A DNA stretch of 64,000 nt from Bostrychus sinensis (Eukaryota > Chordata > Actinopteri > Gobiiformes > Eleotridae): the NCBI GenBank assembly GCA_020698575.1, contig CM036251.1, forward strand, positions 31,003,288 to 31,067,287. The letters are read 5' to 3'. Made by a program: the position numbers and the translations under genes. Shown here one piece after another: positions 20,564-31,700 of this stretch. Within the stretch, counting starts at the first letter, position 1, and the number at the start of each line of letters is the position of its first letter. The notes under the pieces were generated by a model. It ran no database searches. It worked only from the letters and a program-made list of their open reading frames with translations, and was not told where the DNA came from.

Positions 20564-21330
20564 GTCCCAAACGGGTCCCTAAGGTAACAAGTGTAAGTGT
20601 TTTCAATAATCTGTCCTTGCTCCAAAAATAAAAATGCATCAAAACCAATGTTGTTATTAATTATTGACTTAGTGAAGGCTCTAATAACTTTACCCCAAGT
20701 GATCCACTCTGCAACTCCTTTTTGGAGAATTGGGCATATTTTGTGATTTTGTTATCTAAAAAAATGGGGTTTTGATGACAAAAAGGCCATAAAAACATAG
20801 AAAATATAAATAAATGTTAATAAACTTCATATCTATGATTAGAGCTGAAGTAGTAGAAAGGATTTAATGCGAAAAAAGTTAAAAAATGTATTAATATTTG
20901 ACGTTTTTATAGCTATTTTATGAGAGGTCCCAAACGGGTCCCTAAGGTAACGAGTGTAAGTTTCTCCAATAATCTGTCTTTGCTCCAAAAATAAAAATGC
21001 ATCAAAACCAATGTTGTTATTAATTATTGACTTAGTGAAGGCTCTAATAACTTTACCCCAAGTGATCCACTCTGCAACTCATTTTTGGATAAAATGGCAG
21101 ATTTTGTGTTTTTGTCATCTAAAATAACAGGATTTTTGATGACAAAATGGTCATAAAAACATATAAATTAATAAATGAAAATAAACTTCAAATCTATGGT
21201 TAGGGCTGAAGTAGTAGAAAGGATTTCATGCGAAAAAAGTAAAAAAATATATTAATATTTGACATTTTTATAGCTATTTTATGAGAGGTCCCAAACGGGT
21301 CCCTAAGGTAACAAGTGTATGTACATTTTT
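20564..21330. repeat. 361-base tandem repeat, right part
   Basis: Two full units start with GTCCCAAACGGGTCCCTAAGG at about 20564 and 20926, and a third starts near 21287 and breaks off into unique sequence after 21325. Units differ by scattered substitutions. Together with 6107-6474 they form one array that the retrovirus interrupted. Confidence 0.9.
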
Positions 21331-21834
21331 AAGGTGCCCAGAGGGTTAAAGTTTAAAGAACAATGACCTCAAACTTCATTCTTGCCTAAATACGCTGCCC
21401 ATTCAACTTTTTAGGCAACTATATCACCATGGCAACGCAGACGGGCTTTTCAGAGTGACACCAGACAAAACTAGAAAGTACTGCCTTTGTCATCAACACG
21501 TGCTGCTGAGCACCTGCGCTCAACCTCCGCGCGATAGTTGCGCGCTGCTCCTCCATGCCGCTCTGTGAGTATGCCCTCCGCATTGCACTTCCACGCCGCT
21601 CTGTCTGTGACTCAACCCGACCTCCAACGTGCATTACCAGAGCGCTGATGCTGAGAGAGAGAAGCTGCTCTGGCCAGAACAGGGGACGGCCCACAGACAG
21701 CGGAAAGTGCAGCAAAATGCAGTTTTAAAGGAAAATCTCGCCAATAATCAGCCAAAGTTGGGGAAAAGTTGCGGAGTTTGGACAAAGTTGCAGGGTCGCG
21801 CTGAATTCGCGGGGTTTGCTTGATTTTACGTTAA
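21331..21834. other. Unique DNA between array and MITE, no gene seen
   Basis: GC content rises locally. No long open frame or known repeat was recognised. Confidence 0.35.
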
Positions 21835-22569
21835 AGTTACACTGTGTAAGATTCCCGGTCTTGCACCTCTAGAGGCCACAGGTGCCACTGCACCGTCGTA
21901 AAACGTAAAGACTAGGGCCCCTCCTCCTTCTGAAACTGTGCGAGTGTGCGTCTATTTCCATCATTGTTTCAACTTTAGTTGACCTGCTGCTACCTTTGGA
22001 AGTTTGGACTGGATCTTCTATAGAGTTAGCGCTAGCGTTAGCTTATCAACAAATATCGCGCAATGGTCGCAGTAAAAACAACTAATAACCGTATGAAAAA
22101 GCACGTTCTAAAGAAAAAATAAATAGGCTAATTTACCTGCCCAACAATAAAGATGCAAAAACGTGATCCGATTTGCAGCCTTCTCTGACTCTCATCTGAC
22201 GCCAGCGAGCAAAAGTCTGTCCAATGTTGACTCTTGTCTGCGATCTGGTGCGGTCCCTTTCACATTTTCTTTTTCTTGCCTCGTCCGACATTGTCTTCAT
22301 CTTTTTGTGTCCATCGGCCCTGACGAACTGGCGAAAATAACAACGCTAAAAGTAGCTTCCTGGTTATACCTGTGCCTCAAGTCGTTCCCTGTCACGTGAC
22401 TCTTCCTCAACAGTGGAGCGCTCCCGGCCAAGTTGCAAGCGCGGTTTCTCAGTACGGAAGCCCCGCTCGGAGCAACAGATCGCGCCTCAGGCCTTATAAT
22501 CGCTCAAAAAATCACAAAAACAAGTCAGTATGCCCCACATATTTAGGAGAAAAGTTACACAGTGTAACT
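21835..22569. mobile_element. TTAA-targeted MITE, copy 2
   Basis: The 735-base element is flanked by TTAA (21831-21834 and 22570-22573) and has the same AGTTACACTGTGT-type ends as 6949-7347. The ends match copy 1 in inverse orientation, while the middle (about 22060-22330 and 22380-22470) is extra. Copy 1 is therefore an internally deleted relative or a sibling. No transposase is encoded. Confidence 0.88.
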
Positions 22570-22573
22570 TTAA

Positions 22574-24092
22574 TAGTTGCGATCGCAACATCGCAAAATC
22601 CTGCAGGGACTGAACAATGTATGTAGTATATGGCAGAGCTGAACTGTCTGGAAGCATGTTGTTAATTAGTGCAATGTGTTAGATATTTCTGCTATAACAA
22701 ACTCACAACAATTTACTAACAACAAGTTTGTCTACATCAAAACTTTTCATGACAGTCTAAGAGCCTCTCACAGTCTGTACTGTCAGCTCATATCAGTTCC
22801 TCTGTGCAGCGCTGATGCGTTTCCTGTCAGGCTCTGCCACAATAAAGTTGTTTCAGCTGCTGGAAAAGGGTGAAGCTTTATTTTGAAGGATCACAAGAGG
22901 TGGTCAATTTCTGTAAACAGAAAATTTACAGTGCTTCCCCACCCAGCCTGCAGTTTCTCCTCTGCTCTTCACCTCTCCTCTTACTTTTGATCATAATAAA
23001 TAACAAAGGTATTGGAAATAATTATCTCTTTTGTAATGGTTTATGAGTAAAAGAGACCCTGGACGCCATCCCATGCCACCACGTGGCTACGCCACTGCAT
23101 TCAGAGCAGCTGTTTTTCTCTCTCTTTCCTATAGGTACACACTTGTTAATGACAAGCGTGCTTCATTTATTTATTTTTTCCGCCATGAGTCAATTTCTGT
23201 AATAGAAGTGTAAAGTTAAAGCCAGATTTTCATTTAGAACAATAAGAAATTATGTGGTCTGATGGTGTTTTGCTTTCAGCGCCACAGACAGCGTTTATGC
23301 CACACAAGGCAGGAACACAATGGGTGGAGAGTTGCGAATATCAGCAAATGTACTCCGGGGGTCGCAGCTCTAAAAAACTGAGTCTGAGAGGGATTCTAGT
23401 AAAGCTTTAACTACCCTCACCGTGAACCGCCTCAATGAACTGTAAGCTACACGGGATCAACTTCCAGGTTACGTAAAATGATTAAAGAAAAAATTAATAT
23501 TGAATTATGTCCCTGAGACGGTCCTCAAATATTTTTGTTCAAAAACAAAAAAATTGAAAAATAAACCGTTTTTTAAATGTTTTAATTTTGTTTCTCAAAC
23601 GAAAATACATGGTACATGGACCATTTGTGGCATATCCATGTGATATCTGGCATATCTGAGTTCTTTAATTAACTGAGCAAAAACAGTGGACTTTGTAGTT
23701 GCTGGTTGAGAATAATAAAGATTATGATGTCCTATCATAAACTCTGAATCAGATTTGAGTGCATAGAGTTTATACTGGTCCTGTATGAAGAGTTAAGTGC
23801 AACATGCGCAGCTTTGTTCTGCATCATTTGAGGTTTCTCTAGATCCTTTCTTTTTGCATTTGCCCATATTGTCTGGCAGTAGTCAAGTTGTGATAATTAG
23901 TGTTCTTAATACAAGCTTAGTCAGATCAGCTGGCTATAATGTCTACATCTTCTCAGTATACTGTAGCTAAAGCCCAGCCCATATTGCTTACAACAAATTT
24001 ATTTGTGTCTTTACAGAGAAAGTCATCAAAAGACATGCATGTATAGGTGAATTGCTGACTCCTAAATGCCATTAGCGTAAGTGTAGTGTTTA

Positions 24093-24157
<65 letters not shown>

Positions 24158-24482
24158 TTATATTTATATATATGTTTCCTTATTATCAGTTAATCTGTGA
24201 TGATAGGGTGAATATTTGAACAATATTTGTTTAAACTTTGTATTATCCTCAACAGTGCTTAACAGCTGGCACCAGTATGACTTATTACCTCATTCTGTGT
24301 TTTAGTCAATATCAAAAGTAAGGCAGTAAACACTGGTTTTCAGAACAGGTTTTGAGGAATATCACTTCAGTGTGTGAGGAAGAAGAGATGGAATTTTTAT
24401 TGTTTTATTACATTTTATTCACAGCTTTTAATGTTACTGAACTTTGGCCAATACCACTTCTTTTTTTAGTACACATTAGTTA
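22574..24482. other. Non-coding flank, no gene recognised
   Basis: About 1.9 kb without convincing coding sequence. A dinucleotide repeat lies at 24097-24145. It is probably an intron or upstream flank of the glycosyltransferase gene whose first exons are missing here. Confidence 0.4.
24097..24145. repeat. (TA)n microsatellite
   Basis: About 24 TA units followed by TTTATA variants. Confidence 0.95.
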
Positions 24483-25168
24483 GGCCAGATTTACTAAGAC
24501 TAGTGCTAAATTGCCAGTGCAGCTTAAAAAATGTAATCTGCTATTTGGGGGCGTGTTGCGTGTGATATACAAAGAGAAACGCTGCCGTAAATCTCATATG
24601 TAAATGAGAATTTTGCCTGAGCATAAGACGCACTGACAGCGAGAGCAACGCTGCTCTGTCAGCTCAGACTGCATCTTTTCCTACACGGTGACGCAACGCA
24701 AAAATCAATATGAGAGTCCAGCCTTATTACATGACTTACTTTAGCAGATTCATTGTCTTTGAGGCATAATCATTTCATTGCATTTTACTTTCTTCTATTA
24801 ACTTTGAGTAGTCCATCCTTGTTAAATGTCTCATTCGATTCTGGCACTGACCAGAGTCAGGTGACGTTTCTCTCTGTGAGACAAGTGGAGAGACAGAGAG
24901 GAAAGTACTATTCACTGTTGTTACTCTCAGAGCCAGTAACCCATTGAACAATTATACAAAATGTATCAAGTAGCCTCTATGCAGTGCTGAAGGTGATCGA
25001 ATAAATATAACAATTAAAAAAATTATTTCAGTGTCCTCTGCTCGTACATCCAGAGCCAAATCCACGCAGCACAGTCATGAGCCATGGACCAGCTGTCAAT
25101 CAAGCGCTGCAGCAAGCGTTGTCAGGCAATGGGATAAACACAAGTGAGACTGTCATGATCATGTAGGA

Positions 25169-27559
25169 CAGGGGTGGCCAACTAGTCAGAGACTAAGAGC
25201 CACTTTTTTTTCTGTGTTACTGCAAAGAGCCACATCATACACATGGGTACACATGAACATCTTTTAATCATGTATGCACGCATACACAGACCTCTGCTCA
25301 GCCAGATCTAATGAAAATAACCACACCAACATGATAATATCAGTAATTTTCAACAGTTAACATTGTGTGCACTGTCTCACACACACACAAACTCTCAGTT
25401 CAAGCAAGTCCACAAACAATAATAGAATAATTTTCAATAACATCTTTCTCTTACTATGCTGCTTAGTGAGACTTCTGGCATTCCTTATATTGAACAATCC
25501 TCTTCAAATCTGGCTTGTATTCTGTTGTTGCCACTCTAAGCAATTCTTTCAAATGAGTGTCAGTCAGAACAGATCGATGCTTTGATTTCACATGTTTCAG
25601 GGTAGAAAACAGAGACTCGCAGACGTACGTTGACCCAAACATGGACAGTATCTTAAGCGCAGCTCGTTTGATGTTGGGGTATTTTTCAATTGGCACACTT
25701 TTCCAGAACTCAACGGTCCCTTCCCTTAAAACAGCTTTCAGTTGATCCTCCTCACAAAGGTCGATCATCTCCAACTCAGCCGCAGCCTCATCTGTGACGA
25801 GCGGGGCTTTCAAACAGTCTGTCTCCGTATTAAATGGGTCGACGAGGAACGTAATCTGTGGTCTTTTCAGTTGTAGATCACAGAACCGGGTCACAAAGCT
25901 TTTGTGCAGGTTTGCAACCAGTGTTGCATATCTGTCTCTTTTCTTTTTCAGGGCGGCGCTGGTGACTTGCTCACTGGCTTTTAGCAGAGTATGAAAATGT
26001 GTTAAATCTCCCTTTTGAATATGCGCCTCGAACAGCTTTAGTTTGTTGACAAACGCAAACACACTTTGCACCAGGTCAGGCAGCATTTTTAACTTACCCT
26101 GCAGGGTCAGGTTCAGTCTGTCCAAGTGACACAGCATGTCGACTGAGAATGCCAGATCCATAATCCACTCGAGGTCTGAGAGCTCGGGATAGTCCTTGTC
26201 CTTCTCTTCCATGAACAGTTTCACAGCATCCAAAAGCTCAAAGAAGCGAGAGAGTACCTTGCTTTTTGACAGCCACCTCACAGTGCAGTGCAGCGGCAGG
26301 TCACCTGGAAGCCCTTGGTCCAGCTCAGCGATGAGATTCCTGAATTGCCTGTGGTTAAGCGCGTGTGTGCGGATGTAGTTGACGATTTCCATCACAGGCT
26401 TCATGACGTTGTCTAAATTCAATGATTTAGACACGAGTTGCTCCCTGTGGATGATGCAGTGGAAATTCCAAAAGTCGGGAAATGTTTGATCAGCTTTGCA
26501 CAGCCCCACAAGCCCGTTCACGGATCCGATCATGGCTGGCGCTCCATCCGTGGCTATTGCAGTTAGTTTCGGTATGGGCAGATTTGCTTTTGCAAACGCA
26601 GTCATCATTGCTTCTTTCACATCTATGCCACGGGTTCTGTCTTTTAATGGCACAATATCAAGGAGTTCTTCTTTGATCATACATTCATTTGACACAGACC
26701 GTGCAAATATTGCCAACTGAGGCTTGTCTTGTATGTCACAACTCTCATCCAATGCCACACTAAAATACTCACATGCTTGAAGGTCAGAGTGCAACTGTGA
26801 TTCAACAGCTGTATTAATATCCGATATTCTGCGTTTAACACTGTGGCGGGACAGTTGAACGTCTGATACGCTCCGTTTTAGTTTGTCGTCTCCAGGAGCC
26901 AAGATTTCAAAGGCGTCAATGAGGCATTTTTTAATGAAGTCCCCTTCGTTGTATGGCTTTTTAGCCCGTGCTATGTTCCAAGCCAGCTGATATGATACAA
27001 GCGTTACGGTCTCCGAGTGTTTCGTAAATTTTTGGAAAAACTGCACCTGCTTTTCTGCCTGGCTTTTCAAAGCGACCAACTTATTCTTGCGAAGTTCAGT
27101 CCCTTTTGGAAATTCCTGTTCGATGTTAGGGTGGAGTGAGCTGAAGTGACGCTGAAGATTTGAAGCTTTGAAATGCGCTAATGCTGCGTGACATATAAGG
27201 CAGATCGGCTTGCCATTACGTTTAACAAAAAAATATAAACTCTCCCACTCTGGCAAAAACGTCCTGTGTTCTTCTTCATATTTTCGTTTGGCTGTGCTTT
27301 TTTTCCCTGCCATTTCAAGAGGTAACTTGACGGAAATTGTTTACAACACAAATAATGTCACAACAAAGATTCTCTCGTCGCTCGTTTGACGTCACTCAAA
27401 CAGGCTTACATGGTCAGTGTGCCATCTAGCTGTAGGGGGAGTGAATGACAGCGCCAGCCAAGCATTTTTGACGCATGTCATGTGACAGCTCCTGAAGAGC
27501 CGCATGAAACTAGTTAAAGAGCCGCATGAGGCTCGCGAGCCGCGGGTTGGCCAGGCCTG
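25169..27559 (-). mobile_element. Complete hAT transposon with intact transposase
   Basis: The 2391-base element has ends CAGGGGTGGCCAAC and, inverted, CAGGCCTGGCCAAC. It is flanked by a perfect 8-base duplication ATGTAGGA (25161-25168 and 27560-27567), the mark of hAT transposition. One uninterrupted 616-codon transposase fills most of it. It lies within the older GGCC-ended element. Confidence 0.95.
25463..27313 (-). CDS. hAT-family transposase with BED-type zinc finger (ZBED5/SCAND3-like)
   Basis: The 616-residue protein begins with a basic stretch and a BED-like finger (CLICHAALAHFKASNLQRHFSSLH, residues about 37-62). It continues through an RNase H-like transposase core. DESCDIQDKPQL (about 185) and TDGAPAMIGSVNGL (about 254) carry likely catalytic acidic residues. 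HCIIHREQLVSKSL and CTVRWLSKSKVLSRF are family-typical. The C-terminal hAT dimerisation segment (FGSTYVCESLFSTLKHVKSKHRS, about 555-580) is present. This architecture is shared with host genes derived from hAT transposases such as ZBED5-type and GTF2I-repeat-domain-like proteins, but the flanking TIRs and duplication show this one is still a transposon gene. No stop or frameshift is seen. Confidence 0.93.
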   Translation of the reverse strand: MAGKKSTAKRKYEEEHRTFLPEWESLYFFVKRNGKPICLICHAALAHFKASNLQRHFSSLHPNIEQEFPKGTELRKNKLVALKSQAEKQVQFFQKFTKHSETVTLVSYQLAWNIARAKKPYNEGDFIKKCLIDAFEILAPGDDKLKRSVSDVQLSRHSVKRRISDINTAVESQLHSDLQACEYFSVALDESCDIQDKPQLAIFARSVSNECMIKEELLDIVPLKDRTRGIDVKEAMMTAFAKANLPIPKLTAIATDGAPAMIGSVNGLVGLCKADQTFPDFWNFHCIIHREQLVSKSLNLDNVMKPVMEIVNYIRTHALNHRQFRNLIAELDQGLPGDLPLHCTVRWLSKSKVLSRFFELLDAVKLFMEEKDKDYPELSDLEWIMDLAFSVDMLCHLDRLNLTLQGKLKMLPDLVQSVFAFVNKLKLFEAHIQKGDLTHFHTLLKASEQVTSAALKKKRDRYATLVANLHKSFVTRFCDLQLKRPQITFLVDPFNTETDCLKAPLVTDEAAAELEMIDLCEEDQLKAVLREGTVEFWKSVPIEKYPNIKRAALKILSMFGSTYVCESLFSTLKHVKSKHRSVLTDTHLKELLRVATTEYKPDLKRIVQYKECQKSH

Positions 27560-28263
27560 ATGTAGGACCTAGCTTCTGTGCAGCGTTTAAAGCCTATTCC
27601 GTCACTGTAAGGATTTAAAAGTATGTGAAACACACAGGAGACAGGAGCTGTAAAGGCGGCAGTTCAGGGAAATATGAGCGAGAATTAAGGAAAAAGTGTT
27701 GCAGGTAAAGTCTGTCTCTTTGTTTCCTCTGACTTCAAATCAACACATTACTGTTGTATCTATGTAAATGAGCCCTATTAAAGCATTATAAATTATTTTC
27801 TATGCCCCATCTGTGCGTATAAAGCTGCACTCTTTCCTCTGCAAAATTTTTGCACCTGCTTCTCCAACGTGCAAAATTTTCGCACACTTTTAGCTCCCGT
27901 ACTTGTGATAAATCAAACAGCGACTGCAAAGCGAGTTCATTTGCATTTTCTCTGCCTTGAATTTTGCTTGTTCTAGTGAGAACTCCTCATTTTACATATT
28001 CATTGAATCACAGGAGCAAAATCTGCGCCGGGCTCATTTAGCTCCAGTGAGAGACAAATCTCAGCCGCGCCTGGGTTTGCTCCACTTTTATCACATCTTA
28101 TTCATTTAGCGTGCATGCAAATCTTTGATAAATCTGGCCAATTGTCTGTTGCCTACAATTAAAAATAAACTGTTTGTTTGTTCTGCATATTTTTATTCAT
28201 GTAATCATAATAATGCTTTAAAACTAATTGGTGCATATCTGTTTTTGCCTTTCTTGGCTGCAG

Positions 28264-28359
28264 TATATGGGACAGGCCAACCTCCATGTTTTTGAGGAGT
28301 GGTGTGGCAGTTCTACAGATGACCTCAGAAAAAATGTGCACTACCCACTTCACCCACAT
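28264..28359 (+). CDS. b4galnt3: b4galnt3 exon 1 of those in window (PA14 start)
   Basis: Encodes YMGQANLHVFEEWCGSS and VHYPLHPH, the beginning of the PA14 region. The acceptor is GGCTGCAG and the donor GTAAGT; the exon is 96 bases and both ends are phase 0. An upstream exon must exist because no start codon is in frame. Confidence 0.88.
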
Positions 28360-28700
28360 GTAAGTTTAATGATTCATTCATTTATACAGGTTTATGCAAT
28401 ATTATATAACGGCAAGAGATAATCATTCAGGCACAGCAAACACTGGTCACTTTTAATACCAGTAAGTCATCTGTGTCCTTGACTTCCATGTGAAAACTTA
28501 TAAAACAATAAATTAGCTGGCCAGTGGATAGAACAAGCCCTTGAAATCATGAAGACAAACCAAACCAAGAAGAAACAGACTAGGGTTCAGTGGGATTGTC
28601 CTATGAAAGACTGAGTGGAGCATTTTTTAATTTTTCCAAAGAGACACCACTAAACACTTTACCGATCAGCACTGATAAGTATTTTAAGTATTCTTTATAG

Positions 28701-28771
<71 letters not shown>

Positions 28772-31700
28772 ACTCTCATCCTTACAGGTTAATTGAATCA
28801 CAACTAAATATTTTTGTTGTAAAAAAAAAAAAGATATTTACTTCGCATAACTTTTTTGATAGTCATAAGGGAGAGAGAAGTTAACAGATTGGCAGCAGCA
28901 GTGTGATACAGGAGAGCTACAGAAGGAGATACTTTTGAATAGAAAAAAATTGGTTAAAAAAAAAAAACATTCCTATCACAAATGTCTATTTTGAACAGAG
29001 ACATTTCTTGAAAATTATTATTATTTGAGCTTCAAGCATGTTTAAAATAGTGCTATATGCAACCAAGCCAAAGCCCACATATTGGCTGAATTGTAAAAGC
29101 TATAAGTAGTCAAATGAAGAGCTATTTAGGAACCCTTATTGATTAAATTTTAGCAAAAAAAAAATCATGCAATTAATCGTGATTAACATTTTTAACCGTT
29201 GCCCAGCACTGATTCAGACATATACTTTTTCATATAGAGACTCATTTCTTTTTAGTCAAACCATCATCATTAAAATGAAGAGGAAAGCTTTCTATAGAAC
29301 TCAAGACAGGTTGGTCAGTTGGAAATTTAAGGGATAATATTACAAAGGGTCTCAATTAAAGCTGCACTGCTGGATTTTCTTTGTCTTGTGTTTTAGAAAA
29401 ACTAATAATTCAGACAATAACGTAGTGTGATACAAGTCATCTCTGACACAATTATATTCTGAGACTTCATCTGGGTTTTATTATAGAGTGGAACCAGAGC
29501 TGAATTTTTTTGACCAATCACGCTTTTTTTTTTCTATAATACAATACAAAACAACACAATATAGGTCCCTATCTAGACTAAGACATGGTGTTATTTTGCC
29601 TGGCAGAGGTAGGCAAAAATCACAATGGTTGAGCCAAGCTAATGCAATTTTACTTCAAATGGTAGGAAGTCAGGGACATATGATGGTTAGCCCCTCTGAC
29701 TCAGTTTCTTTGCTCAAGCCCCACATTATGCTCTTTCTGTGTGGAATCTATATTCTCTTTGTACTATTGTTGGTCTAAACTGTCCAAAGTACATGAATGT
29801 AAGAGTTAACAGCTGTCTGTCTCTAAATATTAGCCCTGTGATAAACCAGTGACTGTCCAGGGTGCATGGACTTAGCTTAAAGCAGCTGGAAAGGTTTAGA
29901 CGACAATATGCAGAAATGACTAAATAGTCGGGAGAATGAAGAGGTTAAAATATAAAAGGAACTACCAGGTGTTTTATTTTTATTATTATTATTTTAATTG
30001 TCAGCTTTCTGAATTGGGTGTCTCAAGTAGCTAAGACCATTCCAGCACTCCCTCTGCCATACGCCTATGCAAATATACTCACACTGAGCTTTTTATTCCA
30101 AGATACATTCAACATACTTGTGTGAGATCCACAGCTCCTTGAATCACAGTAAACATTGTGTCTTTGTGTTTCCTCTGCCTCATGTTCTCAGATTAGGACC
30201 ACAGTGAAGAAGTTGGCTGTGGCTCCCCAGCAGACCAACTATGGCCTCCGAATATTTGGGTATCTACATCCTTTTACTGATGGTAACAAATATATTTTAA
30301 TTGCTTTCATCCATGGAAAATGAGCCAAATTGTCTCAGTATTCTGTAATATATACAGTGGCTGTTGTTGTTGTTGCCTTACAACCAGGAATTTTAATGGA
30401 TCATTGGGAGGTTTATGTCAGTCACTTTACATCTCATGCCAACAACTATGAAAATGCAAAATTGTTTTTACTGTGAAGCAAACAAGAAACATGACAGAAA
30501 AGCAGAAAACGTGACCGTACATAAGTATTCATCCCCTAAAGTCAGTCATCTGTAGAGCCACCTTCTGAAGGAGTTCCAGCTCCAAGACTTCCAGAATAAG
30601 TGTTTATGAGCTTGGTTCATAAAATCAGTAAGATTTGTGCTCATTCTTCATCTAAAAACAGCTCAAGCTCCTTTATGCTGGATGCACTGTACAGCACAGT
30701 TTGAGTCGTTTCCTTCAAGAATGTTCCTGTATTTAACCCCATCCTTCATTCCTTCAGTTCTGAGCAGTTTCCCAGTCCCTACCAATGACAAATATCCCCA
30801 CAGCAGGACACTGCCATCACCAGGCTTCACTTTAGAGAGGGGCCACAGTCAAGTGCTAGGTTTATGCTAGTCATAGCATTTCTTATTGATGACAAATTTT
30901 AATATTATCTGGACAGAGGACCTTCCTGTGTTTGGAAAGTCTCCCACGTGCCTTTTGGCAAACACAAAACATGTTTTCTTATTATTTTCACCAAGCAATG
31001 GCTTTTTTTTACCACTCTTCCACACAGCTCAGCTCTGTGGAGTGTATGGTTCAGAGTGGTCCTGTGGACAGATACAACTCTGCTGTGGAGCTCTGCAGCT
31101 CTTTCAGGGTCACCTGTGGTCTTACTGTTGCCTCTCTGATGAATGCACTCCTTGCCTGGTTTGTGAGTGTTAGATGGTCCTCTCTAGGCAGGTTTGGTGT
31201 GGTTCCCTGTTTTATAAATGTTGTAATGATGAATTAAATTGTGTTTTGTGACATTATGACAATTGAATTGCAGAGAGATGGACCTTATCTAACTGACTTC
31301 TGAGAATAAGTATTACCGGATTTTATTTAGGGACTTCTTTCAAAAAGGGGATGAATACTTACTACTACAAGTTTTCTGTGTTTCTGTCATCTTTCTTATT
31401 TGCTTCACATTAAAAAATATTTAGCATTTTCATCAGTGTTGGTATGTGATGTAAAGTGACTGACATGAACCTCCCAATGATCCATTTCAATTTCTGGTTG
31501 CAAGGCAACAATAAAGGAAAAATGTTAATAGGGTGAATCCTTTTGCAAGCCACTGTAGACATATACGTTAATGGATTTGCTGTATGATAGCTTATCAATC
31601 AGTCAGTCTTTATTTATGAAGCACTTTTTATACAAAAATGCAGCACAAAGTGCTTTACATGGTTAAAGTATGTAAAGCACCGGCAGACCGTTCCACAGAC

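Larger units (their letters stand above)
24483..28139. mobile_element. Non-autonomous element with GGCCAGATTTA ends
   Basis: Inverted ends GGCCAGATTTA bound this segment (left at 24483, right ending 28139). Without the hAT that entered at 25169 it is about 1.26 kb. No transposase belongs to it and no target duplication is obvious. A similar-looking but distinct small element with GGCC ends is at 50352-50533. Confidence 0.7.

Noticed and set aside
28601..28801. Frame with an RERERE run on the - strand
   Set aside because: Translation of the (TC)n microsatellite.
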